DNA of 17,227 nt from Candidatus Omnitrophota bacterium. GTDB taxonomy: Bacteria; Omnitrophota; Gorgyraeia; Gygaellales; Profunditerraquicolaceae. Each line of letters starts with the position of its first letter. Within the stretch, counting starts at the first letter, position 1. The DNA is taken from NCBI GenBank assembly GCA_026387255.1, contig JAPLMA010000037.1, positions 1 through 17,227 of the forward strand, in the 5' to 3' direction. The notes under the pieces were generated by a model. That model did not search any database and was not told the DNA's origin. It saw only the letters and a list, made by a program, of their open reading frames with translations. Positions 7,578 through 14,947 of this stretch are shown one piece after another. Both the position numbers and the translations under genes were made by a program.

Positions 7578-8938
7578 TATAAACTCAGTACCTCTTCCAT
7601 TTTCATCGAGCGAGAACCTTTGACCAAGATCAAATCATCGGCTTTCGGAAATATCTTTTTAAATAATAAATCTCTGGCCGCAAGGGCATTGGCGCAACAA
7701 AATATATGCTTAGCCGGCATACCATTTCTTCTGGCGGCCCGAGCAGTAAACCGAGCTAAACTACCTACCGCAATCAACAGATCACAGGTATTAGTTATAC
7801 TCCAAGCGATTTGTCTATGCAATAACTCTTTTTGTTTACCCAGTTCCAGCATATCCGCCATAACCAAAATCTTTCTACCTTTACATCTGGCGGCACCTAA
7901 AGCAACCAGGGCCGCGTTTAGAGAAAGTGGATTGGAATTATAGGTATCATCAATAAACTTTAAACCCTTAAATTCAACAAAATTAAACCTGCCTTTAGGA
8001 AATTTAAATGTCGCTAATCTTGCACGAAGCACAGGATAACTCAATCCGCATATGCGGCCAACGGCAATCGCTCCTAACGCATTATAAATATTATAACCAC
8101 CTAATGTCGATAATTCAAATTTAAATTTAGAATTAACCTTAAATTCTAACCTTTGGTTTTTTAACTTAATGCCTGAGGCGCAAAAATCACTTTTTTCATG
8201 AATACCAAAACTAAAAATTCGTTGGGCTTTAATCGAACGCTGAATTAAACTTTTAAATGATTTGTCGTCGGCATTAAGCAGGACAATCGCGGGTTTTACT
8301 AAATTATCCAGCAAAGTACTTTTTTCTTCTGCTACTCCTTTTAAATCTTTTAAAAATTCAAGGTGGCTGGGGCCAATATTAGTAATCAGGCCGATATTGG
8401 GCCTGGCTATTTTAGCCAGATAATCCACCTCTCCAAAATGATTAGTGCCGATCTCAACCACAGCAAAACTATCTCTTTTGGTAAGCTGAATTAATGTTTG
8501 CGGAAGGCCAATCTGATTATTTTTAGTGCCTTCATTTTTAAGCACTCGGGCATGAGCCGATAATACCCAGGCAATCATTTCTTTAGTCGTAGTCTTGCCA
8601 TTAGAACCAGTGACCGCAATGACCGGCAAATTAATTTTTTGTCTTTGAAAACGAGCAATATTTCCTAAAGCTACAGTCGTAGCTTTAACTTTAATCACCG
8701 CCACATGCGGCGGAATCAAAAACCCCGGTTTCTTTTCTACGATTAAACAACTGGCTTTTGATTCCAAAGCCCTAACAACAAAATCATGACCGTCATAATT
8801 TTCCCCCCGTAAAGCCAAGAATGCCTCAAGCGGCTTTAGGCTTCTGGAATCAGTAGAAACACCAGTAATTTTATCCGTAAGCTTACCTTGAATAAGCCGG
8901 CCTTTGGTCGCTTGAATTATTTCATCGACTTTAAACAT
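7577..8938 (-). CDS. murF: UDP-N-acetylmuramoyl-tripeptide--D-alanyl-D-alanine ligase
   Basis: Last cytoplasmic Mur ligase; joins the D-Ala-D-Ala made by Ddl to the tripeptide to give UDP-MurNAc-pentapeptide. It has 453 residues. Visible: N-terminal substrate domain with TDSRSLKPLEAFLALRGENYDGH (29-51), P-loop VTGSNGKTTTKEM (109-121), KNEGTKNNQIGLP (134-146), VVEIGTNHFGE (160-170), TNIGPSHLEF (186-195), AEEKSTLL (203-210), GYNIYNALGA (281-290), KGRFN, DDTYNSNPLSLNAAL (330-344) and the C-terminal GSRSMKMEEV. The NEGTKNNQIGLP and DxYNxNP signatures are specific for MurF. AAAGG lies 10 nt before the ATG. The start overlaps murE by 22 nt and the stop shares a base with the mraY ATG. Confidence 0.97.
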   Translation of the reverse strand: MFKVDEIIQATKGRLIQGKLTDKITGVSTDSRSLKPLEAFLALRGENYDGHDFVVRALESKASCLIVEKKPGFLIPPHVAVIKVKATTVALGNIARFQRQKINLPVIAVTGSNGKTTTKEMIAWVLSAHARVLKNEGTKNNQIGLPQTLIQLTKRDSFAVVEIGTNHFGEVDYLAKIARPNIGLITNIGPSHLEFLKDLKGVAEEKSTLLDNLVKPAIVLLNADDKSFKSLIQRSIKAQRIFSFGIHEKSDFCASGIKLKNQRLEFKVNSKFKFELSTLGGYNIYNALGAIAVGRICGLSYPVLRARLATFKFPKGRFNFVEFKGLKFIDDTYNSNPLSLNAALVALGAARCKGRKILVMADMLELGKQKELLHRQIAWSITNTCDLLIAVGSLARFTARAARRNGMPAKHIFCCANALAARDLLFKKIFPKADDLILVKGSRSMKMEEVLSL

Positions 8939-10332
8939 TCTCGAACTACCTTTCGATCGCTAAATTTTATTACTTTATTTTTTAATATCTGATAATCTTC
9001 ATGACCTTTACCGGCAATCAACAAACAATCAGCTTTATTAATTAAAGATAAACCTTTGCGTATAGCCGCAAGCCGCCCCGGGACTATACAATAATTACTT
9101 TTCTGTATGCCTTGGGCAATATCCTTAATAATCCAAGCAGGGTTTTCAGAGCGGGGATTATCGCTGGTAATGATCGCATAATCCGCCAACTCCGTAACCA
9201 CTTTGCCCATCTGCGGCCGTTTAAGCTTATCCCTCTCTCCTCCACAACCAAAGATTACAATAATTTTTCCTTTAACCAGCGGCCTTAAGGCGCTGATCAC
9301 ATTAAAAAGTGCATCCGGAGTATGCGCATAATCAACAAAAATACTAAAATCCCTTGAACAATTAACTCTTTCCAATCTGCCAGGAACATGCTTAAATTTC
9401 TCAATCGCAGATTTAATATCCTGTATCGGCAGTTTTTCACTTATTCCCCAGGCAACCGCAGCCAGAATATTATAAATATTATAACGGCCGATTAAATTTG
9501 TCTTCATCCTGATATTAATCTGCCCAGCAACCAAAGAAAATTCCGTTGAGTGTCTTTTAAAATTAATCTCCCTCGCCATTACATTAGATTTATTCTCTAT
9601 TCCATAGGTTAAAACTTTAGCTTTAGTTAGCTGCCTAATCCGGTGGCTATATTTATCATCATTATTGATGATCGCCTTACTCGCAGGCGGTAAAGTGCAA
9701 AAAAGTTTAGCTTTTGCTAAAAAATAATTTTCTAGGTTTTTATGGTAATCTAGATGATCTTGAGTGAGATTGGTAAAAATAGCGTGGCTAAAATTAATTC
9801 CTGCCACCCTCTCTTGATCTAAAGCATGCGAGGAAACTTCCATCGCGCAATATTTAACTTTTTGTAAATACATCTTCCTAAGTAAACTTTGTAACTTCCC
9901 GGATCCAGGAGTGGTATTCTTAGCGATAATAGTTTTGCCTTTAAAACGATAATTAATCGTACCAATCACCCCGCATTCATCATTAGATTTCTTGGTCATC
10001 GCTTCAATTAAGTATGAAATGGTAGTTTTGCCGTTAGTACCGGTAATCCCTATAACTTTAATTTTATTTGAAGGAGCTCCATAAAAATTATGTGTTGCCT
10101 GCGCAAAAAACTTGCGGCAATTATTAACTACTAAAAAAACAACTTTTTCCGGAACTTTTATCTGCGGCGCCTCTTTCTCTACCACAATTATACCAGCACC
10201 CCGGGCAATCGCTTCCTTTATAAAACGGTTGCCATCCTGACGATTGCCCTGAATCGCCACAAAAATGAAACCTTTCTTTATTTCTTTAGAGTTAGATGCT
10301 ATGCCTTTAATTTCTAAATCTACAATTTTCAT
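8917..10332 (-). CDS. murE: UDP-MurNAc-L-Ala-D-Glu--meso-2,6-diaminopimelate ligase
   Basis: Third Mur ligase; adds the diamino acid of the stem peptide. It has 471 residues. Visible: ASNSKEIKKGFIFVAIQG (12-29), P-loop GITGTNGKTTISYL (95-108), NTTPGSGKLQ (139-148), MEVSSHALDQERV (164-176), TNLTQDHLDYH (187-197), AKAKLF (206-211) with the expected carbamylated Lys, PGRLERV (317-323), VDYAHTPDAL (333-342), GCGGERDKLKRP (362-373) and GKGHEDYQ near the end. The specificity motif SDNPRSENP (DNPR at 391-394) is that of meso-diaminopimelate-adding enzymes, so the peptidoglycan is predicted to be of DAP type. The N-terminus lacks about 20 residues common in other MurE proteins, and the usual DSR motif reads NSK. 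No upstream in-frame start exists nearby. It overlaps ftsI by the four bases ATGA. Confidence 0.96.
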   Translation of the reverse strand: MKIVDLEIKGIASNSKEIKKGFIFVAIQGNRQDGNRFIKEAIARGAGIIVVEKEAPQIKVPEKVVFLVVNNCRKFFAQATHNFYGAPSNKIKVIGITGTNGKTTISYLIEAMTKKSNDECGVIGTINYRFKGKTIIAKNTTPGSGKLQSLLRKMYLQKVKYCAMEVSSHALDQERVAGINFSHAIFTNLTQDHLDYHKNLENYFLAKAKLFCTLPPASKAIINNDDKYSHRIRQLTKAKVLTYGIENKSNVMAREINFKRHSTEFSLVAGQINIRMKTNLIGRYNIYNILAAVAWGISEKLPIQDIKSAIEKFKHVPGRLERVNCSRDFSIFVDYAHTPDALFNVISALRPLVKGKIIVIFGCGGERDKLKRPQMGKVVTELADYAIITSDNPRSENPAWIIKDIAQGIQKSNYCIVPGRLAAIRKGLSLINKADCLLIAGKGHEDYQILKNKVIKFSDRKVVRECLKSMK

Positions 10333-12026
10333 TGCGCCATCGCTTCCATGGGTATCTGGTTCCCTTTTAAATAGCGAATAACGTCACCGGCGACTTTTTG
10401 AAATACCGGAGCAGCAACTACCCCGCCAAAATAATACGGATGCGGCTCATCCACGGTTACCACAATAGTTAACAAAGGATCCTCGGCGGGACAAAAACCG
10501 ATAAATGAAGCAACAAACTTATTATGAGAATAACTTCCATTAGGCTCAAGCTTCTGCGCAGTACCGGTTTTGCCGGCAGCACTAAAACCGAGAACCTTGC
10601 CTAATTTACCCGTTCCTTCTTCAATTACTCCGGTAAGAATTTTTTTAATCCGCATCGCCGTATCCACGGAAATAACCTTACGAATTAATACCGGTTTATT
10701 TTGTTTTATTATGCGGCCCTGGTTATCACGCACGGAATCAATAATATAAGGTTTCATTAATTGCCCCCCATTAGCAATTACTGAAATTGCACTAGCTAAT
10801 TGCAAAGCAGTCACTCCTACTTCTTGGCCGATCGGCACCGCAGTAATCGATGTCTTTGACCAAGCTCGTGGCGGGCTGATCATCCCGGATATCTCTCCGG
10901 AAAGATCAATTCCTAATTTAGATCCAAAACCAAAAGCCTTGATATATCGGTAAAGTGTATCCGCACCTAAAAGCTGCGCCACCTTAACTGTACCAATATT
11001 ACTTGACTCCTCAATTACCTGTTTAAAAGTGAGATTACCATGCGAAGTGTGATCATGCAATATACGGCCCCCTACTCGATAAGCACCATTTTCACAGAAA
11101 AACACATCACTTTCAGAAACTTTTTTTTCTTCAAGCGCAGCAGAAGCAGTAACTATTTTAAACACTGAACCCGGCTCAAATAAATCACAAATCGCCCGAT
11201 TGCGAATTGAATCCTTACTGACACTAGCGTGATCATTTAAATCATAAGTAGGCCGGTTAGCCATCGCCAAGATCCTGCCGGTATGTGGATCCATCACCAC
11301 AATACTAGCACCCTTGGCATGAAAATCATTAAAAGCCTTATCTAATTCCCTTTCCGCAATATATTGGATAACTTCATCAATAGTCAAAATTAAATCCATA
11401 CCATCTTGCGGCAAAACCATTTTCTCCCAAATATCTAGTTTTTTCAACCGCGCATCACGTAAAAAAATCGCCCAACCGGGAGACCCTTTTAAGTAATTGT
11501 TAAACCCTCTCTCTATACCCTCTAAACCTATATTATCCATACCGCTAAAACCAATAATATGGCTGGCCAGATAACTATTTGGATAAATACGTTTGGTTTC
11601 CTTTAAGAATCCTAATCCTTTAATGTTTAACTTTCTAGTTCTTTCAGCTTTCTCTGGGGTAAGTTTACGCGCTAGCCAGATAAATGACTTTTTACGACTC
11701 AACCTTTCAACAAGGTAGCTTCGCTCTACATCAAGTATAGACAACAATTGATTTACAACGCTCTCTTTATTTTTAATAACACTAGGCACGGCATAAAGGG
11801 AATCCATGGACATATTAAATGCCTGCGCTTTAAGATTACAGTCATAGATTGTCCCACGCCGCGGCTCAAGTTCCACAAGCTGATTATGTTGTTTTTTGGC
11901 TAAAGAGGCGAGATAATCCGAACGAAAGAATTGAATAAAAAAAAGACGGCCTATACAAAGCAAAAGAAATATAAAAAAAATCAAAAATACCGCCTCACAT
12001 TTTCGGCGATAATTACTGATATACAT
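10329..12026 (-). CDS. ftsI: Septal class B penicillin-binding protein (peptidoglycan D,D-transpeptidase)
   Basis: Bitopic membrane transpeptidase that crosslinks new septal peptidoglycan, partner of FtsW. It has 565 residues: short cytoplasmic N-terminus, one membrane segment (about 13-33), the PBP dimerisation domain from EPRRGTIYD (54-62) to about 200, and the transpeptidase domain. Catalytic motifs are complete: SVFK (287-290, Ser287 nucleophile), SSN (341-343) and KTGT (486-489). There are no PASTA domains. Position directly after ftsL marks it as the division PBP rather than the elongation one. The ATG at 12026 has no Shine-Dalgarno: a REP-like hairpin begins 9 nt upstream and fills the region. 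It overlaps murE by ATGA. Confidence 0.95.
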   Translation of the reverse strand: MYISNYRRKCEAVFLIFFIFLLLCIGRLFFIQFFRSDYLASLAKKQHNQLVELEPRRGTIYDCNLKAQAFNMSMDSLYAVPSVIKNKESVVNQLLSILDVERSYLVERLSRKKSFIWLARKLTPEKAERTRKLNIKGLGFLKETKRIYPNSYLASHIIGFSGMDNIGLEGIERGFNNYLKGSPGWAIFLRDARLKKLDIWEKMVLPQDGMDLILTIDEVIQYIAERELDKAFNDFHAKGASIVVMDPHTGRILAMANRPTYDLNDHASVSKDSIRNRAICDLFEPGSVFKIVTASAALEEKKVSESDVFFCENGAYRVGGRILHDHTSHGNLTFKQVIEESSNIGTVKVAQLLGADTLYRYIKAFGFGSKLGIDLSGEISGMISPPRAWSKTSITAVPIGQEVGVTALQLASAISVIANGGQLMKPYIIDSVRDNQGRIIKQNKPVLIRKVISVDTAMRIKKILTGVIEEGTGKLGKVLGFSAAGKTGTAQKLEPNGSYSHNKFVASFIGFCPAEDPLLTIVVTVDEPHPYYFGGVVAAPVFQKVAGDVIRYLKGNQIPMEAMAQ

Positions 12027-12034
12027 AGAAATTT

Positions 12035-12091
12035 AGGGGACGGTTCTGTTTTTCCGTCGTCTGTCTAGGTTAAAAAATAGAACCGTCCCCT
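12035..12091. repeat. REP-like palindrome between ftsL and ftsI
   Basis: Arms 12035-12053 and 12073-12091 pair over 19 bp with one G/T mismatch (12048/12078). The core is GGGGACGGTTCTGTTTTT and the loop is 19 nt. It fills most of the 75-nt gap between the ftsL stop and the ftsI start. The core and the loop fragment CTAGGTTAA (12065-12073) resemble the palindrome at 13975-14041 (CTACCTTAA at 14002-14010), so both belong to one family. Elements of this type are usually spread by REP-associated tyrosine transposases; none is encoded here. Confidence 0.85.
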
Positions 12092-12101
12092 TTGCTTTTT
12101 A

Positions 12102-12470
12102 TTAGGGGTTAATTGTCTTTGCTTGAGCTTCCCGCTTTAAACTAAAAATGCGCGCCAACAAACCTTCCTGAACCTGACTCTGATCCGCAAGCTTTAAATC
12201 ACCCGACGAAGAAATAAACTTAACAAAACGGTAATTATCCGGCATTCCAAAATCATTAGTACCACTAATGCGCGCTCCGATATTTACCAAAGAAGAACTC
12301 TTATTAATATTATATCTTAATGCCGTATTCTTATCCAATAGTTCTGTAAAGATAGCCTGTTTCTTCTGTCCTAAATAAGCCAGACGGAAAATTTCACTCT
12401 GCTGATAAACATAAAGCACACAAAATGAAGTAATAAATACTACCGCAGAAAAAAACTTAGTCAGCCTCAT
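12102..12470 (-). CDS. ftsL: FtsL-like cell division protein
   Basis: Small bitopic protein, 122 residues from the ATG at 12470. That start has AAAGGA 9 nt upstream; a TTG at 12491 in the same frame is less likely. A short basic N-terminus (MRLTKFF) leads into a membrane segment (about 6-22, ending VLYVYQQ). A polar stretch, about 23-65, follows that could form a helix or coiled coil, then a poorly structured C-terminus. FtsL proteins are poorly conserved, so the call rests on size, topology and location between rsmH and ftsI. In other bacteria FtsL forms a complex with FtsB and FtsQ and activates FtsWI. It starts 4 nt after the rsmH stop. Confidence 0.7.
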   Translation of the reverse strand: MRLTKFFSAVVFITSFCVLYVYQQSEIFRLAYLGQKKQAIFTELLDKNTALRYNINKSSSLVNIGARISGTNDFGMPDNYRFVKFISSSGDLKLADQSQVQEGLLARIFSLKREAQAKTINP

Positions 12471-12474
12471 ATAA

Positions 12475-13377
12475 TTATATCCTTTCTGCAACCCTGAATT
12501 TAGAACTACGACTAGAAGGATTTACTTCTATTTCGCTAACATCCGGAGTTAAAGGTTTGGTGGTAATAATATCAATTAATCCGTCGGCCTTAAGCGCACG
12601 GAATGTATGTTTAATCACACGATCTTCTAAAGAATGAAATGAAATAACACATATTCTAGCTTGCTTTTTTAAGATATCAACAGCTTTCTTAATTGTATTT
12701 TCTAAAATCTCTAATTCTCGATTTACAGCGATACGTACGGCTTGAAAAGTACGCGTAGCCGGATGAATACGGTAATAACTCCTCCGGTAACGATGCGGAA
12801 TAGCCCGCATGACTAAATTAGCTAACTGCTTAGTGGTCGAGATCGGTTCATTCCTGCGTTCCTGAACCAATAGATGCGCGATACGATTATGCCAACGCTC
12901 CTGCCCGAAATTCCAAAGCATTGTCGAGATCTCATTTTCATTGAGGTTATTTACTAAATCATACGCACAAATATAACTGCTTTTATCCAAACGCATATCT
13001 AGCGGCCCTTCCTCCTGAAAGCTAAAACCCCTCTGCGCATCATGCAATTGATAACTAGAGATACCTAAATCAAAAACAATACCATCAATCTTCTCAATGC
13101 CAAGATTACCCAGAATTTGATCAAGATCCGAAAAATTACCATGCACGAATTCAGTATTATTTTTAAATTCCATTAGTCTTTGACGGCAAATCGCTAAGGA
13201 ATTTTCATCGCGGTCTATTCCAATCAATTTGCCTTGCGGAATAATTCTTTTTAATATCTCAATTGCATGCCCGCCGGTTCCCAAAGTAGCATCGACAATT
13301 ATTTGACCGGGAGCCAGCCTTAAAGAATCCAATACTTCCTGTAACATCACCGGTACATGCAAGGTGCCTTCTAGCAT
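12475..13377 (-). CDS. rsmH: 16S rRNA (cytosine(1402)-N(4))-methyltransferase
   Basis: S-adenosylmethionine-dependent methyltransferase (formerly MraW) that modifies C1402 in the ribosomal P site. It has 300 residues, normal length. Motifs: HVPVMLQEVL (7-16), SAM-binding DATLGTGGH (29-37), GIDRDENSL (53-61), VHGNFSDL (78-85), FDLGISSYQL (102-111), RGFSFQEEGPLDMRLD (116-131), HPATRTFQAVRIAVNRELE (205-223), ISFHSLEDRVIK (245-256) and the C-terminal NPSSRSSKFRVAER (286-299). The start codon follows the mraZ stop with no gap (TAAATG), and GGATG lies just upstream, which points to tight coupling with mraZ. Confidence 0.97.
   Translation of the reverse strand: MLEGTLHVPVMLQEVLDSLRLAPGQIIVDATLGTGGHAIEILKRIIPQGKLIGIDRDENSLAICRQRLMEFKNNTEFVHGNFSDLDQILGNLGIEKIDGIVFDLGISSYQLHDAQRGFSFQEEGPLDMRLDKSSYICAYDLVNNLNENEISTMLWNFGQERWHNRIAHLLVQERRNEPISTTKQLANLVMRAIPHRYRRSYYRIHPATRTFQAVRIAVNRELEILENTIKKAVDILKKQARICVISFHSLEDRVIKHTFRALKADGLIDIITTKPLTPDVSEIEVNPSSRSSKFRVAERI
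12480..12485 (-). promoter_or_regulatory. ftsL ribosome binding site
   Basis: AAAGGA on the minus strand, 9 nt before the ATG at 12470 and inside the last codons of rsmH. It decides the ftsL start in favour of the ATG over the TTG at 12491. Confidence 0.6.
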
Positions 13378-13815
13378 TTATACATCCATTAATTTTTCTG
13401 CAATTTCTTCGAAAGACTGCCGGTTATTAGCGTAAAAATCATGCCATAAATTTTTTGCCCAAATCTCAATACGGTTTGAAACGCCAATAATCATCACGTC
13501 TTTTTTTATCTCGGCAAAATCTTTTAGATATTGCGGCAGAAGAATTCTGCCCTGCTTATCAAAGCTGACATCCACCGCGCTGCTAAAAAACAGCCGGTTA
13601 AAAGTACGCGGCTGCTGTTTAGTAAATGACATGGTTTTAAATTTATTCTCCTGAGAACGCCATTCCTCCTCAGAAAACATAAAAAGACATTTATCCAAAC
13701 CCCGCGTAACAAAAAACTTCTCTACGAATTGATTTTTAGCAACTTCGCGAAATTTAGCGGGCAATATTAACCGCCCTTTACGATCTATAGAATGCTCGAA
13801 CTCACCATAGAACAT
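13378..13815 (-). CDS. mraZ: Transcriptional regulator MraZ
   Basis: DNA-binding regulator of the dcw operon, with two AbrB-like (SpoVT/MraZ) domains. It has 145 residues. Each half carries the DxxGR motif: DRKGRLILPAKFRE (11-24) and DKQGRILLPQYLKDF (86-100). In E. coli and mollicutes MraZ forms a ring that binds repeated GTGG-containing boxes upstream of its own gene. Matching boxes are present here (13828-13854), so autoregulation is likely. The start ATG at 13815 is preceded by GGAAGGAAG with a 6-nt spacer. It is the first gene of the operon and directly abuts rsmH. Confidence 0.97.
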   Translation of the reverse strand: MFYGEFEHSIDRKGRLILPAKFREVAKNQFVEKFFVTRGLDKCLFMFSEEEWRSQENKFKTMSFTKQQPRTFNRLFFSSAVDVSFDKQGRILLPQYLKDFAEIKKDVMIIGVSNRIEIWAKNLWHDFYANNRQSFEEIAEKLMDV

Positions 13816-13821
13816 TTTTTT

Positions 13822-13830
13822 CTTCCTTCC
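13822..13830 (-). promoter_or_regulatory. mraZ ribosome binding site
   Basis: GGAAGGAAG on the minus strand, 6 nt (all A) before the mraZ ATG. Its first three bases overlap the last MraZ box, so a bound regulator would sit next to the translation start region of the DNA. Confidence 0.7.
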
Positions 13831-13854
13831 ACTTTACTCCACTTTTATCCACTT
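13828..13854 (-). promoter_or_regulatory. MraZ operator: three AAGTGGA boxes at 10-bp spacing
   Basis: AAGTGGA occurs on the minus strand at 13848-13854, 13838-13844 and 13828-13834, an exact 10-bp period. The arrangement matches known MraZ operators, which have three GTGG/TGGG boxes one helical turn apart. The array lies just downstream of the -10 box, over the first 30 or so transcribed bases, where binding would hinder transcription. No fourth box is seen on either side. Confidence 0.85.
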
Positions 13855-13862
13855 ATGTACAG

Positions 13863-13891
13863 AGTATAAACAAAATCCCTCCTTTTGTCAA
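13863..13891 (-). promoter_or_regulatory. Sigma70-type promoter of the dcw operon
   Basis: On the minus strand TTGACA (13891-13886) is followed after exactly 17 bp by TATACT (13868-13863): a consensus -35 and a -10 with one mismatch. The transcript would start near 13857-13855 and leave an mraZ leader of about 40 nt. It is the only strong promoter I recognise in the window and would drive all thirteen dcw genes. Confidence 0.85.
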
Positions 13892-13974
13892 GAAGAAAAT
13901 TTCCTAAATATAACGAATACAATAAGTAGTGGATTAAATAGGTTGAATACCTAGCGATTGGGGTATTACTGCGA

Positions 13975-14041
13975 AAATCATGGGGACGGAGCTATTTTTC
14001 TCTACCTTAACTCAAGAAAAATAGCTCCGTCCCCATGATTT
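13975..14041. repeat. REP-like perfect palindrome at the ribF stop
   Basis: Arms 13975-14001 and 14015-14041 are perfect reverse complements over 27 bp, with a 13-nt loop. The core is GGGGACGGAGCTATTTTTCT. The 3' arm overlaps the last two bases of the ribF stop codon. It belongs to the same family as the palindrome at 12035-12091; the cores differ at TT versus AG, compensated in both arms. Its position between ribF and the dcw promoter suggests it also stops or protects the upstream transcript. The T run after it on the minus strand is only four bases, so it is not a classical terminator. Confidence 0.9.
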
Positions 14042-14942
14042 AAACAAGAATCTTACGGCAAGCAATAATATCTTTTTGAATTTGAGTAGCTAAATCTTTC
14101 AAACTGGCAAATTTTTTGTCTTGTCGGATTAATTTTATAAACTGAATTTCAAGCACCAAGCCATAAATATTTTTATGAAAATTAAATAGGTGTACTTCTA
14201 TGCGCTTGGCCCTTTTTTTAAGATGAACGGTCGGCCGTTTACCAATATAACAGACGCCGTTATACTTTTTCTTAAAGATCACAATTTGCACCGCGTAGAT
14301 ACCTGCGGGCGGAATAACTTCATGATGCGCCTCAATATTAGCCGTAGGAAAACCTAATAACCGACCCAGCCGGCTGCCTCTGGTCACCGTCCCCAAAACA
14401 CTTACCCGCCGGCCAAGCAGCTTCTGGGCATTATTAATTTCGGAATTTTTAATTAATCTTCTTATAACAGTGCTGCTAACCGTAAGCCCTGCCGATTTTA
14501 CAACCTCAAAAACTTTAAGGCCAAATTTATATTTTTTAGCACTTGCCGCTAATAACTTATAATTTCCCAAAGCCTGATTACCAAAGTAAAAGTTTCTTCC
14601 TACATAGACAAAATTTACATGGATTTTTTCAACCAGTATTTTGGCAATAAAATCTTGAGCGCTTATTTTTGCAAAACTTCGCGTAAAATTCACCACCAGG
14701 CAGACATCTACCCCCAACTCAGCAATTAACCTTAGACGATGTTCCAAAGAATACAAACTCTCTTTTCCTTGTGGATGCGGGAAAAAAGTTAAAACCAAAC
14801 TGGTGCCCTTAATCTGACGTGCTTTTCTAACTGTCGCCTGTAGAATATTACGATGGCCAAGATGCAGGCCATCAAAAACCCCCAAGGCTACCACCGGCCG
14901 GCATAACTTCTTAATTCTTCCTACTCCATAAAGAATTTTCAT
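14040..14942 (-). CDS. ribF: Bifunctional riboflavin kinase / FAD synthetase
   Basis: Makes FMN from riboflavin and FAD from FMN. I start it at the ATG at 14942 (300 residues, MKILYGVGRIKKL), 5 nt after the nrnA stop. The frame extends to a TTG at 14966 but the only Shine-Dalgarno (AGGAG, 14961-14957) lies downstream of that codon, about 14 nt before the ATG. N-terminal FAD synthetase domain: GVFDGLHLGH (21-30), TFFPHP (52-57), VGRNFYFG (114-121) and SSTVIRRLI (156-164). C-terminal flavokinase domain: GTVTRGSRLGRLLGFPTANI (184-203), GIYAV (214-218), catalytic Glu in RIEVHLF (247-253), then DKKFASLKDLATQIQKD. The usual GxDFxFG reads GRNFYFG. FAD from this enzyme serves MurB among others. Its stop overlaps the REP-like palindrome. 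Confidence 0.94.
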   Translation of the reverse strand: MKILYGVGRIKKLCRPVVALGVFDGLHLGHRNILQATVRKARQIKGTSLVLTFFPHPQGKESLYSLEHRLRLIAELGVDVCLVVNFTRSFAKISAQDFIAKILVEKIHVNFVYVGRNFYFGNQALGNYKLLAASAKKYKFGLKVFEVVKSAGLTVSSTVIRRLIKNSEINNAQKLLGRRVSVLGTVTRGSRLGRLLGFPTANIEAHHEVIPPAGIYAVQIVIFKKKYNGVCYIGKRPTVHLKKRAKRIEVHLFNFHKNIYGLVLEIQFIKLIRQDKKFASLKDLATQIQKDIIACRKILV

Positions 14943-14947
14943 TAAAT

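Noticed and set aside
7566..7943. Plus-strand open frame of 125 codons opposite the 3' end of murF
   Set aside because: It is antisense to well-conserved MurF sequence and has no recognisable protein features; it also runs across the TAATG junction of murF and mraY.
13946..13967. AATACC/GGTATT inverted repeat between the ribF hairpin and the dcw promoter
   Set aside because: Only 6 bp with a 10-nt loop in A+T-rich sequence; expected by chance and without a T tract or a second copy.
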